This document shows, piece after piece, positions 1 to 10,698 of a DNA stretch of 64,000 bases; within the stretch, counting starts at the first letter, position 1, and the number at the start of each line of letters is the position of its first letter. Source of the DNA: Candidatus Heimdallarchaeota archaeon (GTDB lineage Archaea > Asgardarchaeota > Heimdallarchaeia > JABLTI01); assembly GCA_019894765.1 (NCBI GenBank), contig JAGXNT010000040.1, positions 1 to 64,000 of the forward strand, in the 5' to 3' direction. A model generated the notes under the pieces. It did not search any database. It was not told where the DNA came from and saw only the letters and a list, made by a program, of their open reading frames with translations. A program made the translations under genes and the position numbers.

Positions 1-334
1 CAAAGATTCAATAAAAATGTTATAATTTTAACGTATATTCACAAAAATCTTCTAGAAAATTACAAAATGGAAAAAAGAAGTTAGAAGAGCATGGAAAAAA
101 TCGAACATTTCTCGAACTCGAAGAAGTAAAGGGATTTTTCTCGGATTTTGAAATAATCCTCCTTGAAAATCGACACATTCGTGTACATACAATATGAAAA
201 GACTATAAAGTAAGTTATATTGACTGCATTATGAGAAAAATTTAATTTTTCTTTATCCATCTAATAAAAAGTTTCATGTCCTTAAAAAAATTGAAAGAAA
301 TTCTCTTGAAACAGGAGAATTACTATTTTTAGTT
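1..334. other. A+T-rich intergenic stretch, no gene seen
   Basis: No convincing reading frame or tRNA. A purine-rich block at about 67-101 resembles a second block at about 1466-1500, downstream of the glutamate dehydrogenase gene. An inverted repeat of A and T runs lies at about 231-253. Read on the minus strand, the blocks are T-rich tracts behind minus-strand genes and may serve as terminators. Confidence 0.4.
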
Positions 335-1336
335 TTACTTAATAATTACATTTTCAGGTAAGTGGACGACAAATTTGCAGTAAGGATATCCACTTAATGC
401 GGTCTCATAAGGTTCAATCTTAATTGGTTGCTCGAATAATTGTTCGTAATAACCTTGGTACCATCCACCACTACATTGACAGAAATGTTTCGAAACCTCA
501 TGCTCAGATCCATCTTTTATTGCTCCACGAACCCAAGGACAGAAACAAGCATAAAATCTTTTCATTCTCAAATCGTCAGTTTCTAGCGATTTCTTTATTT
601 GGTAAGGATTCTTGGATACATAGATAATATTGCCTTCTCTTTTACCAAGTCCTGACGTTGAATTGTTTCTCACGTATTCAACAACGTCATTATCCACTGA
701 TTGAGCAAATGCGGGAGTTCCATCGTCTCTATGTTTCTCAAATTCCTTTATTCTATCCTGTCGCTTCTTTTCAAGAAAAGCATCTATCCCTAATTCATGA
801 TAATCCTTACGATCCTTATTCATATCCCCACCTAATCCTTGGTGTAAACATGGCTTTAGTAAAGTAATTAATTTATCTTCACCAAGTTTTTCTTCCACTC
901 GTTTCAAAGCTACCTTTGTAAATTGTGGTTTCTTTTCAGGATGAATTCCTAATGGTGGAATGGTTAATCCTTCAAGTATTTCATCTCGAATAGCTTCACC
1001 ATGCCACTCAGCTATTCTCGCGAAAAAATTATCCATTGCATTGTATGATTCTGCAATATCCAAAGAAGCTTCAATAAAATCATTTCTTTTAGCAAAATAA
1101 GCATAATTCATTAGAGCTCGCAAGAATTCGAGCACAATATCTTTCTCTTGAGTGAGAAGATATTCAGTATAATTCACTAACTCGTTAACATCAACAGTAT
1201 CTATAGTTTGTTTCTGCTTCTGAAGATATTCTTGATATTCAAGTAATCTTCCCAAATAATTTTCTATTTTTTTCTTGTCCATTTTATTTTCTGCTAAATG
1301 TGCTCTGAATTTTTCTACATTCATGCTTTTTCCCAT
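335..1336 (-). CDS. uncharacterised protein with SAM-like N-terminus and cysteine-rich C-terminal domain
   Basis: Function not recognised with certainty. The first 90 or so residues are all helical and resemble the core-binding fold of tyrosine recombinases, but no catalytic recombinase domain follows. The middle is charged and helical. The last 80 residues contain the pattern CFCPWVR ... HFCQCSGGW followed by a short beta-rich end with PYCKF. This pattern resembles families annotated as DUF6144 or L-2-amino-thiazoline-4-carboxylic acid hydrolase-like. The conserved cysteines could bind a metal or act in catalysis. It stands alone, downstream of gdhA on the same strand. The start is ATG at 1336; TTG at 1339 and ATG at 1324 are alternatives. 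Confidence 0.6.
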   Translation of the reverse strand: MGKSMNVEKFRAHLAENKMDKKKIENYLGRLLEYQEYLQKQKQTIDTVDVNELVNYTEYLLTQEKDIVLEFLRALMNYAYFAKRNDFIEASLDIAESYNAMDNFFARIAEWHGEAIRDEILEGLTIPPLGIHPEKKPQFTKVALKRVEEKLGEDKLITLLKPCLHQGLGGDMNKDRKDYHELGIDAFLEKKRQDRIKEFEKHRDDGTPAFAQSVDNDVVEYVRNNSTSGLGKREGNIIYVSKNPYQIKKSLETDDLRMKRFYACFCPWVRGAIKDGSEHEVSKHFCQCSGGWYQGYYEQLFEQPIKIEPYETALSGYPYCKFVVHLPENVIIK

Positions 1337-1519
1337 CAATAATCTTTTATCTAGCGATAATTGATGTTATTTCTGAATTTAAACTTTCGCAAACCCATTA
1401 GAATTCTTTCTTAAAGCAATGAGAAAAATATTTCTCCTAAAATCATTACAAGAAAATGAGAAATAGAAAAAAGAAGTTAAAAGGGCAAGGAAAAAATTGC
1501 CCTTGATTAAATTAATTGT

Positions 1520-2902
<1,383 letters not shown>

Positions 2903-3189
2903 TCAATAACGTTTCTTTGCGGGATAGTTATTGATAATAAACCACCAATTAGTGGGGATTTATCTTCAACTTCATATGAAGTTATGACTGCTAAGCGTTC
3001 AAAAAGCATTTAAGAACTTTTTCCAATTTCTGCCAATTGGTAATTTTAGCTATCGCACGTACAGAAATTATTCTCCTTTATATTTTTTTCACATGCTTTC
3101 GCTATTTTGATAGATTTAAATGGTTGATAAGCTTCTTTTATCTTGAAAAAAGATTCTCTTCTTGAGATAACCGTTTTTCTAGTAATCAG

Positions 3190-3738
3190 GTGATTAGTAT
3201 TCCAGAAATTGATAAAACAGATAAAGGATTGATAATTCTAGTTATCTTTGGTATCGTATTCACTTCTTTCGCTTGGGTTGGAGATATTGCTTCTTGGATC
3301 TATTTAGGTAATGGATTTACTATTGATGTCATTTTGCTGGTTGTTGCAATAATATTGACCATTGGCACTGTCTTCATTCGCAGTAAAGTGAAAAAAGGTA
3401 AATCTTCTGCGATATCAGAAGAGGAGGAATTGATCGAACAACTTGATGAAATTAAAGAAGATGAAGAGATAACATTAACTGATAAAATTTTCACTTGTAG
3501 TAGTTGTGGAGTAAATATGTCTCTTTCTGATGAAAGCTGTCCTTCTTGTGAATCCCCTAAACCAGTTTGTATTGTCTGTCTTTCGGATTTAAAAGAGAAA
3601 GATACAATTGTAAAACTAACCTGTTGTTCATCATATGCTCATAAAGAACATATTGATAATTGGGTTTCAGTAAAGGGTCATTGCCCAAAATGTCATAAAG
3701 AAATTCAAGACACTCACCAAAACAACTTGCTAATGTAA
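3190..3738 (+). CDS. membrane-anchored zinc-ribbon / RING-like protein
   Basis: Two hydrophobic segments near residues 14-35 and 44-63 anchor the protein. An acidic linker (about 75-95) follows, then a zinc ribbon (CSSC ... CPSC, about 101-118). A RING-like module comes next: CIVC, then CCSSYAHKEH, IDNW and CPKC. Compared with classical RING-H2 the fourth ligand position is a serine and the sixth is a histidine, so the zinc coordination is non-standard. Such small RING-like proteins occur in archaea, and in some Asgard and Caldiarchaeum genomes they sit with ubiquitin genes; no ubiquitin or E1/E2 genes are in this window. The start is a GTG preceded by AGTAATCAG. Its convergent neighbour npdG ends 2 bases away. 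Confidence 0.75.
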   Translation: MISIPEIDKTDKGLIILVIFGIVFTSFAWVGDIASWIYLGNGFTIDVILLVVAIILTIGTVFIRSKVKKGKSSAISEEEELIEQLDEIKEDEEITLTDKIFTCSSCGVNMSLSDESCPSCESPKPVCIVCLSDLKEKDTIVKLTCCSSYAHKEHIDNWVSVKGHCPKCHKEIQDTHQNNLLM

Positions 3739-3740
3739 CT

Positions 3741-4436
3741 TTATTTCTTTGATGCAGTGGAAATCACTCTAAATGAAGCATGTTTCAATTTATTTAATTT
3801 GTTAATATTAATAACAAAAGCTGTCATTTGTTCCGTTGTTCTTGAGAAAGCAAGTGGTCCTGCATCAAGAACTCGTAATCCTTCTATTTTACTTACAATT
3901 TCTTTTATTTCATCTTTTGCTTCTTGTTTATTTGATGTAAGAAAAACATCTACATCTAATGGCTTTTTTAGACTATTGAGTTTTGCAGCTGATATGGTTT
4001 TGAAGGCTCCAACAACAGTAACTCCTTCTGGAACAGATGCTTGAATATACTCACTAACAGAGGGATAATCAAATTGATCCATACACATGTCTTCTGAACA
4101 ATAGGCTAACCCAGCTTCAAAAGTCAATGATACAATAACATCAACAATAATTGCTTTGGTTTTGATATGTGGTCCTAAATCATTTATAGTATCGCAAATA
4201 TATTCTGGAGGAACAACAAAGAACAAAATATCACATTGCTTGACTACTTCTTTATTTTCATCACCATAAAAGCTGTCTACCGATAATTTGGTATTCAATT
4301 CATCTGCAATTGTTTCTGCTTTTTCTTTTGATCTTGAACCAATCATTACTTTGTATCCCACTTGTCCTAATCTTAGGGCAATTCCCTGACTTTGCTTGCC
4401 GGTTCCAGGAATCATTCCAATTTTCTTCTCTGTCAT
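3741..4436 (-). CDS. npdG: F420:NADP oxidoreductase (NADPH-dependent F420 reductase)
   Basis: Transfers hydride between coenzyme F420 and NADP. The N-terminus has the family motif IGMIPGTGKQSQGIALRL and the NADP 2'-phosphate signature IGSRSKEKA. The middle holds the FVVPPE and SLTFE stretches and the C-terminus ends in a short helical tail, with about 230 residues as usual for Fno. Its presence implies that the cell makes F420. It is convergent with the RING-like gene and divergent from prf1. ATG at 4436 was preferred over an upstream GTG at 4445 because it places the dinucleotide motif at the usual distance from the start. Confidence 0.9.
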   Translation of the reverse strand: MTEKKIGMIPGTGKQSQGIALRLGQVGYKVMIGSRSKEKAETIADELNTKLSVDSFYGDENKEVVKQCDILFFVVPPEYICDTINDLGPHIKTKAIIVDVIVSLTFEAGLAYCSEDMCMDQFDYPSVSEYIQASVPEGVTVVGAFKTISAAKLNSLKKPLDVDVFLTSNKQEAKDEIKEIVSKIEGLRVLDAGPLAFSRTTEQMTAFVININKLNKLKHASFRVISTASKK

Positions 4437-4612
4437 TTCTTTCACGAACTTTGTTTCGGTTTGTGTATGTTAATATAGTTAATCACAAGTTAGTTGTTAT
4501 AAAAATTCCCCCAGAATTTTAATCTCAAGATTTATAAATTAACAATGAAATCGAATGTACTGCTATTTGTAGAAAAAGTAAATAAATGCAGCATAATTGG
4601 AGTAAGAAACAC

Positions 4613-5866
4613 ATGTCACTGTCTGCATCTTCGTTTGAGAATTACAAAATTAAGCAAAGTCTTGAACGAATAGAAAGAAAGAGATCACAAACTGGCGCAA
4701 CAAGTTTAGTATCTCTCTATATGCCTAATGGCACATCAATTCCTGATGTTACTCAACAATTAGTTAATGAAAGAGGCACCGCTGCCAATATTAAAAGCAA
4801 GGCAACAGGAAAAGCTGTAACAGCCGCTCTTTCAAGCATTCTTAATAGATTAAAACAAGTTAGAACATTACCTGAAAACGGATTAGTTATATTCTGTGGT
4901 ATAACTCAATCAGGTAAGGTTGAATATTTTCCAATTACCCCTGTTCAACCTATTTCCAGAAAAATGTATGTTTGTGATACCAGATTTCATACAGAGTATT
5001 TGCGTGACCAACTTGAAGTAAAAGATCAATTTGCATTAATAGTTATTGATCGAGAATCCGCTGCTTATGCATTACTACGTGGTAATCATATGACTTTCCT
5101 TAGAAATCTTAGTTCTTTTGTTCCTGGAAAGCATGGTAAAGGTGGTCAGTCACAAAGACGTATTCAAAGAGGAACCGAAATTTTAGCCAATGATCATTTG
5201 AGAAGAGTTGGTGAAGCTGCCAGTGTCCTCTTTTTAGATCTCCCAGATCTTAAAGGAATTGTTATCGGAGGTCCTTCTCTGGCTAAAGATAATTTTATTA
5301 GAGGTGAATTTCTTGATTTTCGTCTTCGAGGTAAGGTCATGGGTTCTGTTGATACTGGTTATACTGGTGAACAAGGTATACGTGAACTAATGGAAAAAGC
5401 GACTGATCTTTTAAAGGATGTTCGTTATCTGGAAGAGAAAGAATTAGTTCAAGTTTTTATGAGAGAACTTGGAAAAGATACAGGTATGGTTGCTTATGGT
5501 CAAAAAGAAGTAATTAAGGCAATGGATCTAGGTGCTGTTAAAATCCTTATCATAAGCGAAGAATTGGATGTTATACAAACCAATATTGTTTGCCCACAAT
5601 GCAATTATAACAAACAGGAAGCTGTTAAAGCACGCGAATTTGTTGAATTTGAGGAAGAAATCATTAAGAGTAATTGCCCTGAATGTGGAAGTTCAAAATT
5701 ATCAATCGAAGAAACTGTGGATTTTGTTGTGGAACTCGGAAAACAAGCAACAGAAACCGGTGCTAGGATAGAAATCATCTCTGTAGATACAGAAGAAGGG
5801 ATGATTTTATTCAAATCATTTGGTGGACTTGTAGCAATACTTCGATATCCTATACGTGAAATGTAG
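4613..5866 (+). CDS. prf1: peptide chain release factor aRF1
   Basis: Reads stop codons in the ribosomal A site and triggers peptide release. The stop-recognition NIKS motif lies about 60 residues in, and the catalytic GGQ loop (GKGGQSQ) about 178 residues in. A C-terminal zinc-binding mini-domain has CPQC and CPEC. Length and domain order are those of archaeal/eukaryotic class I release factors. ATG 4613 follows GGAG with acceptable spacing; ATG 4586 is possible but has no visible Shine-Dalgarno. The gene itself ends in TAG, so UAG is a working stop codon here, which bears on the interrupted alcohol dehydrogenase at 23.2 kb. Confidence 0.97.
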   Translation: MSLSASSFENYKIKQSLERIERKRSQTGATSLVSLYMPNGTSIPDVTQQLVNERGTAANIKSKATGKAVTAALSSILNRLKQVRTLPENGLVIFCGITQSGKVEYFPITPVQPISRKMYVCDTRFHTEYLRDQLEVKDQFALIVIDRESAAYALLRGNHMTFLRNLSSFVPGKHGKGGQSQRRIQRGTEILANDHLRRVGEAASVLFLDLPDLKGIVIGGPSLAKDNFIRGEFLDFRLRGKVMGSVDTGYTGEQGIRELMEKATDLLKDVRYLEEKELVQVFMRELGKDTGMVAYGQKEVIKAMDLGAVKILIISEELDVIQTNIVCPQCNYNKQEAVKAREFVEFEEEIIKSNCPECGSSKLSIEETVDFVVELGKQATETGARIEIISVDTEEGMILFKSFGGLVAILRYPIREM

Positions 5867-5882
5867 AAAAAAAAGTTGAAAT

Positions 5883-5907
5883 AGATACCTTAGTATCTTT
5901 TTCTTTG
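5883..5907 (+). terminator. hairpin plus T-run at the prf1 / OB-fold junction
   Basis: A six-base perfect stem (AGATAC / GTATCT) with a four-base loop is followed by a T-rich tract. The loop holds the stop codon of the convergent OB-fold gene. It looks like an intrinsic terminator for prf1. Confidence 0.6.
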
Positions 5908-6288
5908 TTTCTTATTAAACGGAGGTCTATAATCCTCTGGTGGTTTAGGAAAATTATTCGGAATTTTGCCACTTGGTGGTATGTCCTCGTCCTCTTCTAA
6001 TTTAGATAATTCGCCGTATTTTCCTATATTCAGACGCAATTCATTTCGAACAACTTTAATGAATCCATTTTTAACTTCTCCAAGATCTTCATTTTCAAGC
6101 AGTTCAATACTTTGATCCCATAACGTAAGAAATATTCTTCCAGTTCCATCCCCTACTTCTACTTCAGCTAAATTCAGTTCTTTTCCATCTCTTGATTCAA
6201 TTACACGAATCTCTCCTTTTTCTATTACACGAAAACGTACATCTACATTTCTCATATCTGCTTTTAAATCAATAATTTTCATTTTCAT
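5890..6288 (-). CDS. short OB-fold single-stranded nucleic-acid binding protein (RPA/SSB-like)
   Basis: A single OB fold of about 100 residues spans from KIIDLKAD to NELRLNIGKYG. It has the strand pattern of RPA/SOSS-B1-type proteins: VxFRVIE, then EVEVGDGTGRIFLTLWD, then a C-terminal beta strand. A proline-, lysine- and arginine-rich tail follows and ends in a basic cluster. Such short proteins bind single-stranded DNA or RNA in archaea; which one cannot be read from sequence. The likely start is ATG 6288 or 6282; upstream codons lengthen the ORF but add residues before the fold. It is convergent with prf1, sharing the hairpin at 5883. Confidence 0.8.
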   Translation of the reverse strand: MKMKIIDLKADMRNVDVRFRVIEKGEIRVIESRDGKELNLAEVEVGDGTGRIFLTLWDQSIELLENEDLGEVKNGFIKVVRNELRLNIGKYGELSKLEEDEDIPPSGKIPNNFPKPPEDYRPPFNKKQRKRY

Positions 6289-6508
6289 CACTTTTTGAAT
6301 AATCTGTCCCAAATTGCCAATCATTCATTAATATAACTAGTGGTTCCACAATTATTTAGTTCTTAATAAATGAAACTTTTACTATTTAGACAAAAACGCA
6401 AAATGTGTGAGCTCTATTTTTTTGTTATTAGCATAAATCGAAAAGAAATGAATAACTATATTAAGAATTTTCAACAACAGTTTTTCGCTGTTCTTTAGAG
6501 GATTAACT

Positions 6509-7540
6509 ATGAATAAAACTGACTCAGAATCTAATTTGGAGGATTGTGAGTGGGCAAAAGAAACAAAACGATGGAAAGTTGTTCCACGCCCTTATCCTTT
6601 TAAAGAGTCTGTTATTTTCCTAAAAAACTGGGTTCTAGGTCCCTCAAAAAAATATCGAGGGTCAGCAGAATTCATACCTAAAACCTGTCTTGTAAATGAA
6701 ATTACTCCAAAAATTAAGCTAGGTTTTATTGGCGATATTATGAGAATGGCAAAAAATAAGCTTGTTATCGATAATTCAATCAAGGAATTCTTTAAGGATA
6801 TAGATTATCTAATTGGAAATTTTGAGGGAATAATAACTACAAAGAATAAGAGAGGAGCTGTTGGATCACAAATACTAGCAGAAAGTGATCTAGAAGCAAT
6901 AAAGGAGTTTTTGCCACCAGAAAAAATTCTCTTAAGCTATTCAAATAATCATGCTGGGGATTTTGGATGGGAAGAATTCCAAAAAAGCTATAAAATCGTG
7001 AAAGATCACGGTTTCATGGTAATCGGTCGAAGAGATGAACCTGCAATCCTACTTGATAACAAAGTGAATATTGGTGTTGCTTCATTTCTAAGTGATCAAA
7101 GATGTTCTTTCATATCTGACAAAGAAGAACTGACTAATTATTACAACAAGAATGCAAAATTCAACATACTATATCCTCATTGGGGATTTGAGCTACAATA
7201 TTATCCTTGGCCAGATCAAGTTGATTTAGCAAATAAATTGCTTAATACTTGGGATTTAATTCTTGGTAATCATGCACATACACCACAACCAGTATCTATC
7301 TATCCTACAACAAAAGGAAACAAAGTTGTTGCTTATTCATTAGGTAATTTCTGTTATGGCCTTAAATGGAAGAAATATCATCATAATGGCTTAATCGTAA
7401 AAACTGAAATTGGTCCTAACAAAGAAAGCGTTTGGCAAACAGGCAATCTCAGTTGGGATTTTATACAAGTATTTTTTGAGAAACAGAAACAAGTTAGAGT
7501 TACAATTATCGATGATTATAAACATTTCAAGAATCTATAA
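6509..7540 (+). CDS. CapA/PgsA-type metallophosphoesterase-like protein
   Basis: Belongs to the PGA_cap family, whose founding members take part in poly-gamma-glutamate capsule synthesis and whose fold is calcineurin-like. Visible family motifs are FIGDIMR near residue 76, NFEGII, SNNHAGDFG (about 147), HWGFE, and GNHAHTPQP followed by YSLGNF. There is no signal peptide or membrane segment, so it acts in the cytoplasm or its role differs from capsule export. No capsule genes lie nearby. The substrate is unknown. Confidence 0.85.
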   Translation: MNKTDSESNLEDCEWAKETKRWKVVPRPYPFKESVIFLKNWVLGPSKKYRGSAEFIPKTCLVNEITPKIKLGFIGDIMRMAKNKLVIDNSIKEFFKDIDYLIGNFEGIITTKNKRGAVGSQILAESDLEAIKEFLPPEKILLSYSNNHAGDFGWEEFQKSYKIVKDHGFMVIGRRDEPAILLDNKVNIGVASFLSDQRCSFISDKEELTNYYNKNAKFNILYPHWGFELQYYPWPDQVDLANKLLNTWDLILGNHAHTPQPVSIYPTTKGNKVVAYSLGNFCYGLKWKKYHHNGLIVKTEIGPNKESVWQTGNLSWDFIQVFFEKQKQVRVTIIDDYKHFKNL

Positions 7541-7562
7541 TTAGTCAGGAATTTACTGATGT

Positions 7563-8384
7563 TTATTTTCCAGCTGTTTTTGCAGAACCTTTTGCTACTA
7601 CATCGTGTTTATGTATGCTCTCAAGACTTTTAACGACTGCTGTTAACTCTAATTTCAAATCACTAAATTCTTCTATTGCTAATGCTAAGATGCTGCGACA
7701 AACATCCTCAACAAACATTGGATTGTCAAACATGTTTTCAATCACACTTTGCTCATCCTCTGTTTTGAGGATGGAATACGTCTCTGATGGAAATGAGTTT
7801 CTTAAAACTTTAACCATTGATTCAAAGGAAGGTAATTGATCTATTTCGCCTTTAATTATTAGTTTGCCAAGAGCTCGTTGTACATGGGTTCTCTGCTCAG
7901 GATTATTTTTCATAGCATGTGGACAAACGGTATTTCCAATATACTCAACTGAAATACTAATTTGATCTGCTTTACCTTCTTCCATCCATGTTTTAACGAA
8001 TACATTAGTTACTTCAAAGGTTTTTTTCTTACTTTTTGGTGTTTTAGTTTCATAAAAGAAGTCAAAATTGAGTGAAAGGTGTGCTTTTGTATATGGGTGT
8101 TTTTCTTTCAATTTCTTGAGGACTTGTAAAGATAATTCTTCAACAGAGTTATGAGCATTCCTTTCGTCATTAATGATTTCAACAACAGATTCACTAATAC
8201 GTGACATATGTGCTCCTTTTAACTTTGCAGGTAGATTAATTGTGGCTTCAATGATAGGTGCAAGATGATATGTTTTTCCATTTCTTGTTATTACTAGTAG
8301 AGTCTTGAAATTAGTAATCCCTACATAATCAAGTGAAATTTCATCTTTCGGATGTTCGTTCTGTGTTTCTATTTGTTTCTTCAA
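7563..8384 (-). CDS. mptA: GTP cyclohydrolase, MptA/FolE2 family
   Basis: Opens GTP to a dihydroneopterin (cyclic) phosphate, the first step of methanopterin- or folate-type cofactor synthesis. The family motif GNTVCPHAM followed by QRTHVQRA is present near residues 164-186, with the conserved cysteine and histidines expected to bind the active-site metal. The N-terminal YVGITNF stretch and the 273-residue length match the family. It is separate from, but fits with, dihydropteroate synthase (18.6 kb), the DHPS-related gene (37.6 kb) and the flavoprotein (36.6 kb). It cannot be told from sequence whether the product feeds H4MPT or folate. Confidence 0.9.
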   Translation of the reverse strand: MKKQIETQNEHPKDEISLDYVGITNFKTLLVITRNGKTYHLAPIIEATINLPAKLKGAHMSRISESVVEIINDERNAHNSVEELSLQVLKKLKEKHPYTKAHLSLNFDFFYETKTPKSKKKTFEVTNVFVKTWMEEGKADQISISVEYIGNTVCPHAMKNNPEQRTHVQRALGKLIIKGEIDQLPSFESMVKVLRNSFPSETYSILKTEDEQSVIENMFDNPMFVEDVCRSILALAIEEFSDLKLELTAVVKSLESIHKHDVVAKGSAKTAGK

Positions 8385-8561
8385 ACTAATTCACTCAGGT
8401 AACTAAAACTACTATATTCGTTGTCTAGATTTAAGAATTAAAACTCTTTCTTTTGCTATTCAGATTTTCCTCTAAAACTAATCGAAAATTAGTTCATTTC
8501 TGTAAAATAGGAAAAGCTTTTCATTTAGATAATAGTATTTGTGTTTTACTCGGAGATGACT

Positions 8562-9314
8562 ATGACAATAACAACAATTCTCTTTGATATGGACTCAACA
8601 TTGAATTCAATCGATGAAATTGAGTTCAGTCGAAAATACTTCAAGATGCTACATGAACGATTTTTTTCGGAATTTGAATTACAATTTTTTTATGATTCAC
8701 TAACAAATATCACAAAAAATGTTATGCTAAGTAGATCTCCTCGAGAGTTAGCTATTAAAACCTTCATGAAAGAAATGGCAAAATGCTATAAAAAACCTCA
8801 GAAGAAGTTATATGAAGACTTCAAAGAATTTTATGCTACTGATTATAATCAATTAGAAGAATTTGTCAGACCAGCTGAAGGTGCTCAAGAATTAGTTCAA
8901 ACTTGTTTTAATAAAGGATACGATGTTATTATTGCCACTACCCCAGTCTTCACAGAAGATGCAATTATGAGACGTTTGAAATGGAGTGGCATGGCAGAGT
9001 TTACTTTTGAATTAGTTACTCATGCTGAGAATATGCATTTTTCCAAACCTCTTGAAGAATATTATACAGAGATTTTGAAGAAGACTAAGAAAAAATACTC
9101 TGAATGTATTATGGTTGGCAATGAGTTCATGGGTGATATTGTAAGTCCAACAAGAATTGGCCTGAAGACATTCTATATTCCATTACGACCTGAAAACGAG
9201 GATTTGTTCGTTTCACCTGAACTAAAACGTTTCAGTAAAATTAAACCTACATATCAGGGTACATTGACTGATTTAACAGAAATTGTAAAGAGTGGTTTTC
9301 TAAATCTAGACTAA
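8562..9314 (+). CDS. HAD-superfamily hydrolase
   Basis: Phosphatase-type protein with the HAD nucleophile motif FDMDSTLN close to the N-terminus. An all-helical cap follows (about residues 20-105), then motif II (IIATTP, about 125). A lysine (SKP) follows, with the acidic motif near GNEFMGDI at about 190. The fold and length match subfamily I HADs. The substrate is unknown. Two ATGs (8556 and 8562) lie just after CGGAG; 8562 gives the better spacing. Its 3' end overlaps the convergent DUF523 gene by nine bases. Confidence 0.85.
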   Translation: MTITTILFDMDSTLNSIDEIEFSRKYFKMLHERFFSEFELQFFYDSLTNITKNVMLSRSPRELAIKTFMKEMAKCYKKPQKKLYEDFKEFYATDYNQLEEFVRPAEGAQELVQTCFNKGYDVIIATTPVFTEDAIMRRLKWSGMAEFTFELVTHAENMHFSKPLEEYYTEILKKTKKKYSECIMVGNEFMGDIVSPTRIGLKTFYIPLRPENEDLFVSPELKRFSKIKPTYQGTLTDLTEIVKSGFLNLD

Positions 9315-9830
9315 CTCATTCAGATTCTTTTCTACAATTGCATTTTCAGATATAACTTGAAAGCCATTTTTTATGAGTAAAGCAGTTGTTACACCTTTCC
9401 CAGATGTTTTAAATTTCTGATTTTGTTTGATATTGTAAATAAATTGAACACCACATGCAGGACTATTTTCCTTTAAAATAGCTAATTTCACTTTATTCAT
9501 TTTAGCTATCTCTAATACTTCAGATGCCCCTTTTTTGAAATTCTCAGTAACATCTTTCCCATTTGTTGTGACTACTCTAGCTTTCCCTAGTAACACGTCT
9601 TCACCTGATCCCTGAGTTATATTTTGAGGATCTCGTGGTGTTGTTAAACCCCCTAGTTGTTCTGGACAAACTGGGATTAATAGATGCTTTTCCATTAATC
9701 GTAAAACTTTTTTATTTTTATTGCTTGATCCATCAAAAACACAATTAATTCCCAATAGGCATGCACTTACGATAATTGGTTCATTTCCAAGTTTTTCTTT
9801 ATGCCCGGAATCATTTTTACTAGCTTTCAT
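9306..9830 (-). CDS. DUF523 family protein
   Basis: The family signature is clear: VSACLLGINC near the start, PVCPEQLGGL(T)TPR in the middle and LKENSPACGV near residue 125. Conserved cysteines in each of these blocks suggest a metal or thiol-based function. DUF523 proteins (YbbK-like) are widespread in bacteria and archaea, and their biochemical role is not established. It is convergent with and overlaps the HAD gene. ATG 9830 is preferred to the upstream GTG. Confidence 0.85.
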   Translation of the reverse strand: MKASKNDSGHKEKLGNEPIIVSACLLGINCVFDGSSNKNKKVLRLMEKHLLIPVCPEQLGGLTTPRDPQNITQGSGEDVLLGKARVVTTNGKDVTENFKKGASEVLEIAKMNKVKLAILKENSPACGVQFIYNIKQNQKFKTSGKGVTTALLIKNGFQVISENAIVEKNLNELV

Positions 9831-9944
9831 TTGAAGTATCACACCAACAAATTTCCTTGAAATGAAGATCTTTGTTTTGATTTTTCTTAGAGTGATTTAA
9901 ATCTTAGTAATTTATTAGTAATTTGTGTTAAAGGATATCCAACT

Positions 9945-10610
9945 GTGGCGAAAGTTTTGATGAATAATCACAAAAGTAATTATGATATTGTTGCTCATCT
10001 GTACAGCTTCATTACTGGATTCTTGTATATTTTAGGTGGAGGATTGACGGAGAAAGCATTTAAGAAAAGATTATTCACAGAATTCATCTTAGCAAAGGGA
10101 AAGAAACAAGTCTTAGATATTTGTTGCGCAAATGGGAAAGGAACAAAACATTTAGCATCATATTTCAAACAAGGAAAGGTGACAGGGATTGACCTAAATC
10201 CTGCAATGATTAGTTTTGCAATCAAAAATACAAAAGAAATACCTAACGTAAATTTCTTGGTCGGGGATTGTACAAAAATGGATTTTCCGGACAATTCTTT
10301 TGATTTTGTAAACTCCTTTTTAGCACTTCATGAAATACCCACCCAACAGGTAAAAGAGGTTCTAAAAGAAATAAGACGTGTTCTAAAAGACACAGGTTCT
10401 CTTCTTGTTTTTGATTTTAAAGTACCTGAAAAATCAACTTTAGATTTGAATTTTGTTTATTATGCTTTAAGATTAATTGAAGATGAATCTGCTGCAAGAT
10501 TCATGATGATTGATCAAATAAAGTATATAGAAACCTTCGGTTTCAAACTAATATATAGCAAAGAATATCATAATGGCTTTACTCAAGCGTGTCTTTTCAA
10601 AACAGATTAG
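9945..10610 (+). CDS. class I SAM-dependent methyltransferase (UbiE-like)
   Basis: Rossmann-type methyltransferase. Motif I is VLDICCANGKGTKHLA (about residues 60-75), with the acidic end of strand two at GIDLNPAM. Motif II is NVNFLVGDCTKMDFPDNSFDFV and post-motif helices contain ALHEI and LKEIRRVLKDTG. Total length is about 220. The substrate is not predictable: relatives methylate quinones, sterols or small molecules. The start is GTG at 9945, or ATG at 9960 if the first five residues are not used. It is divergent from DUF523. Confidence 0.85.
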   Translation: MAKVLMNNHKSNYDIVAHLYSFITGFLYILGGGLTEKAFKKRLFTEFILAKGKKQVLDICCANGKGTKHLASYFKQGKVTGIDLNPAMISFAIKNTKEIPNVNFLVGDCTKMDFPDNSFDFVNSFLALHEIPTQQVKEVLKEIRRVLKDTGSLLVFDFKVPEKSTLDLNFVYYALRLIEDESAARFMMIDQIKYIETFGFKLIYSKEYHNGFTQACLFKTD

Positions 10611-10623
10611 ATGGTCCCATCTA
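10608..10623 (+). terminator. hairpin spanning the methyltransferase stop codon
   Basis: Seven-base inverted repeat TAGATGG / CCATCTA whose first three bases are the TAG stop codon. There is no T-run directly behind it. It is one of a series of stop-spanning hairpins in this window. Confidence 0.35.
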
Positions 10624-10698
10624 GAGAGGATTAAAATAAAAAAGCAGTTTATAGGGATAACAAGAATCTCTTTTAGAAAATGATAAAAGTAAATCTAA

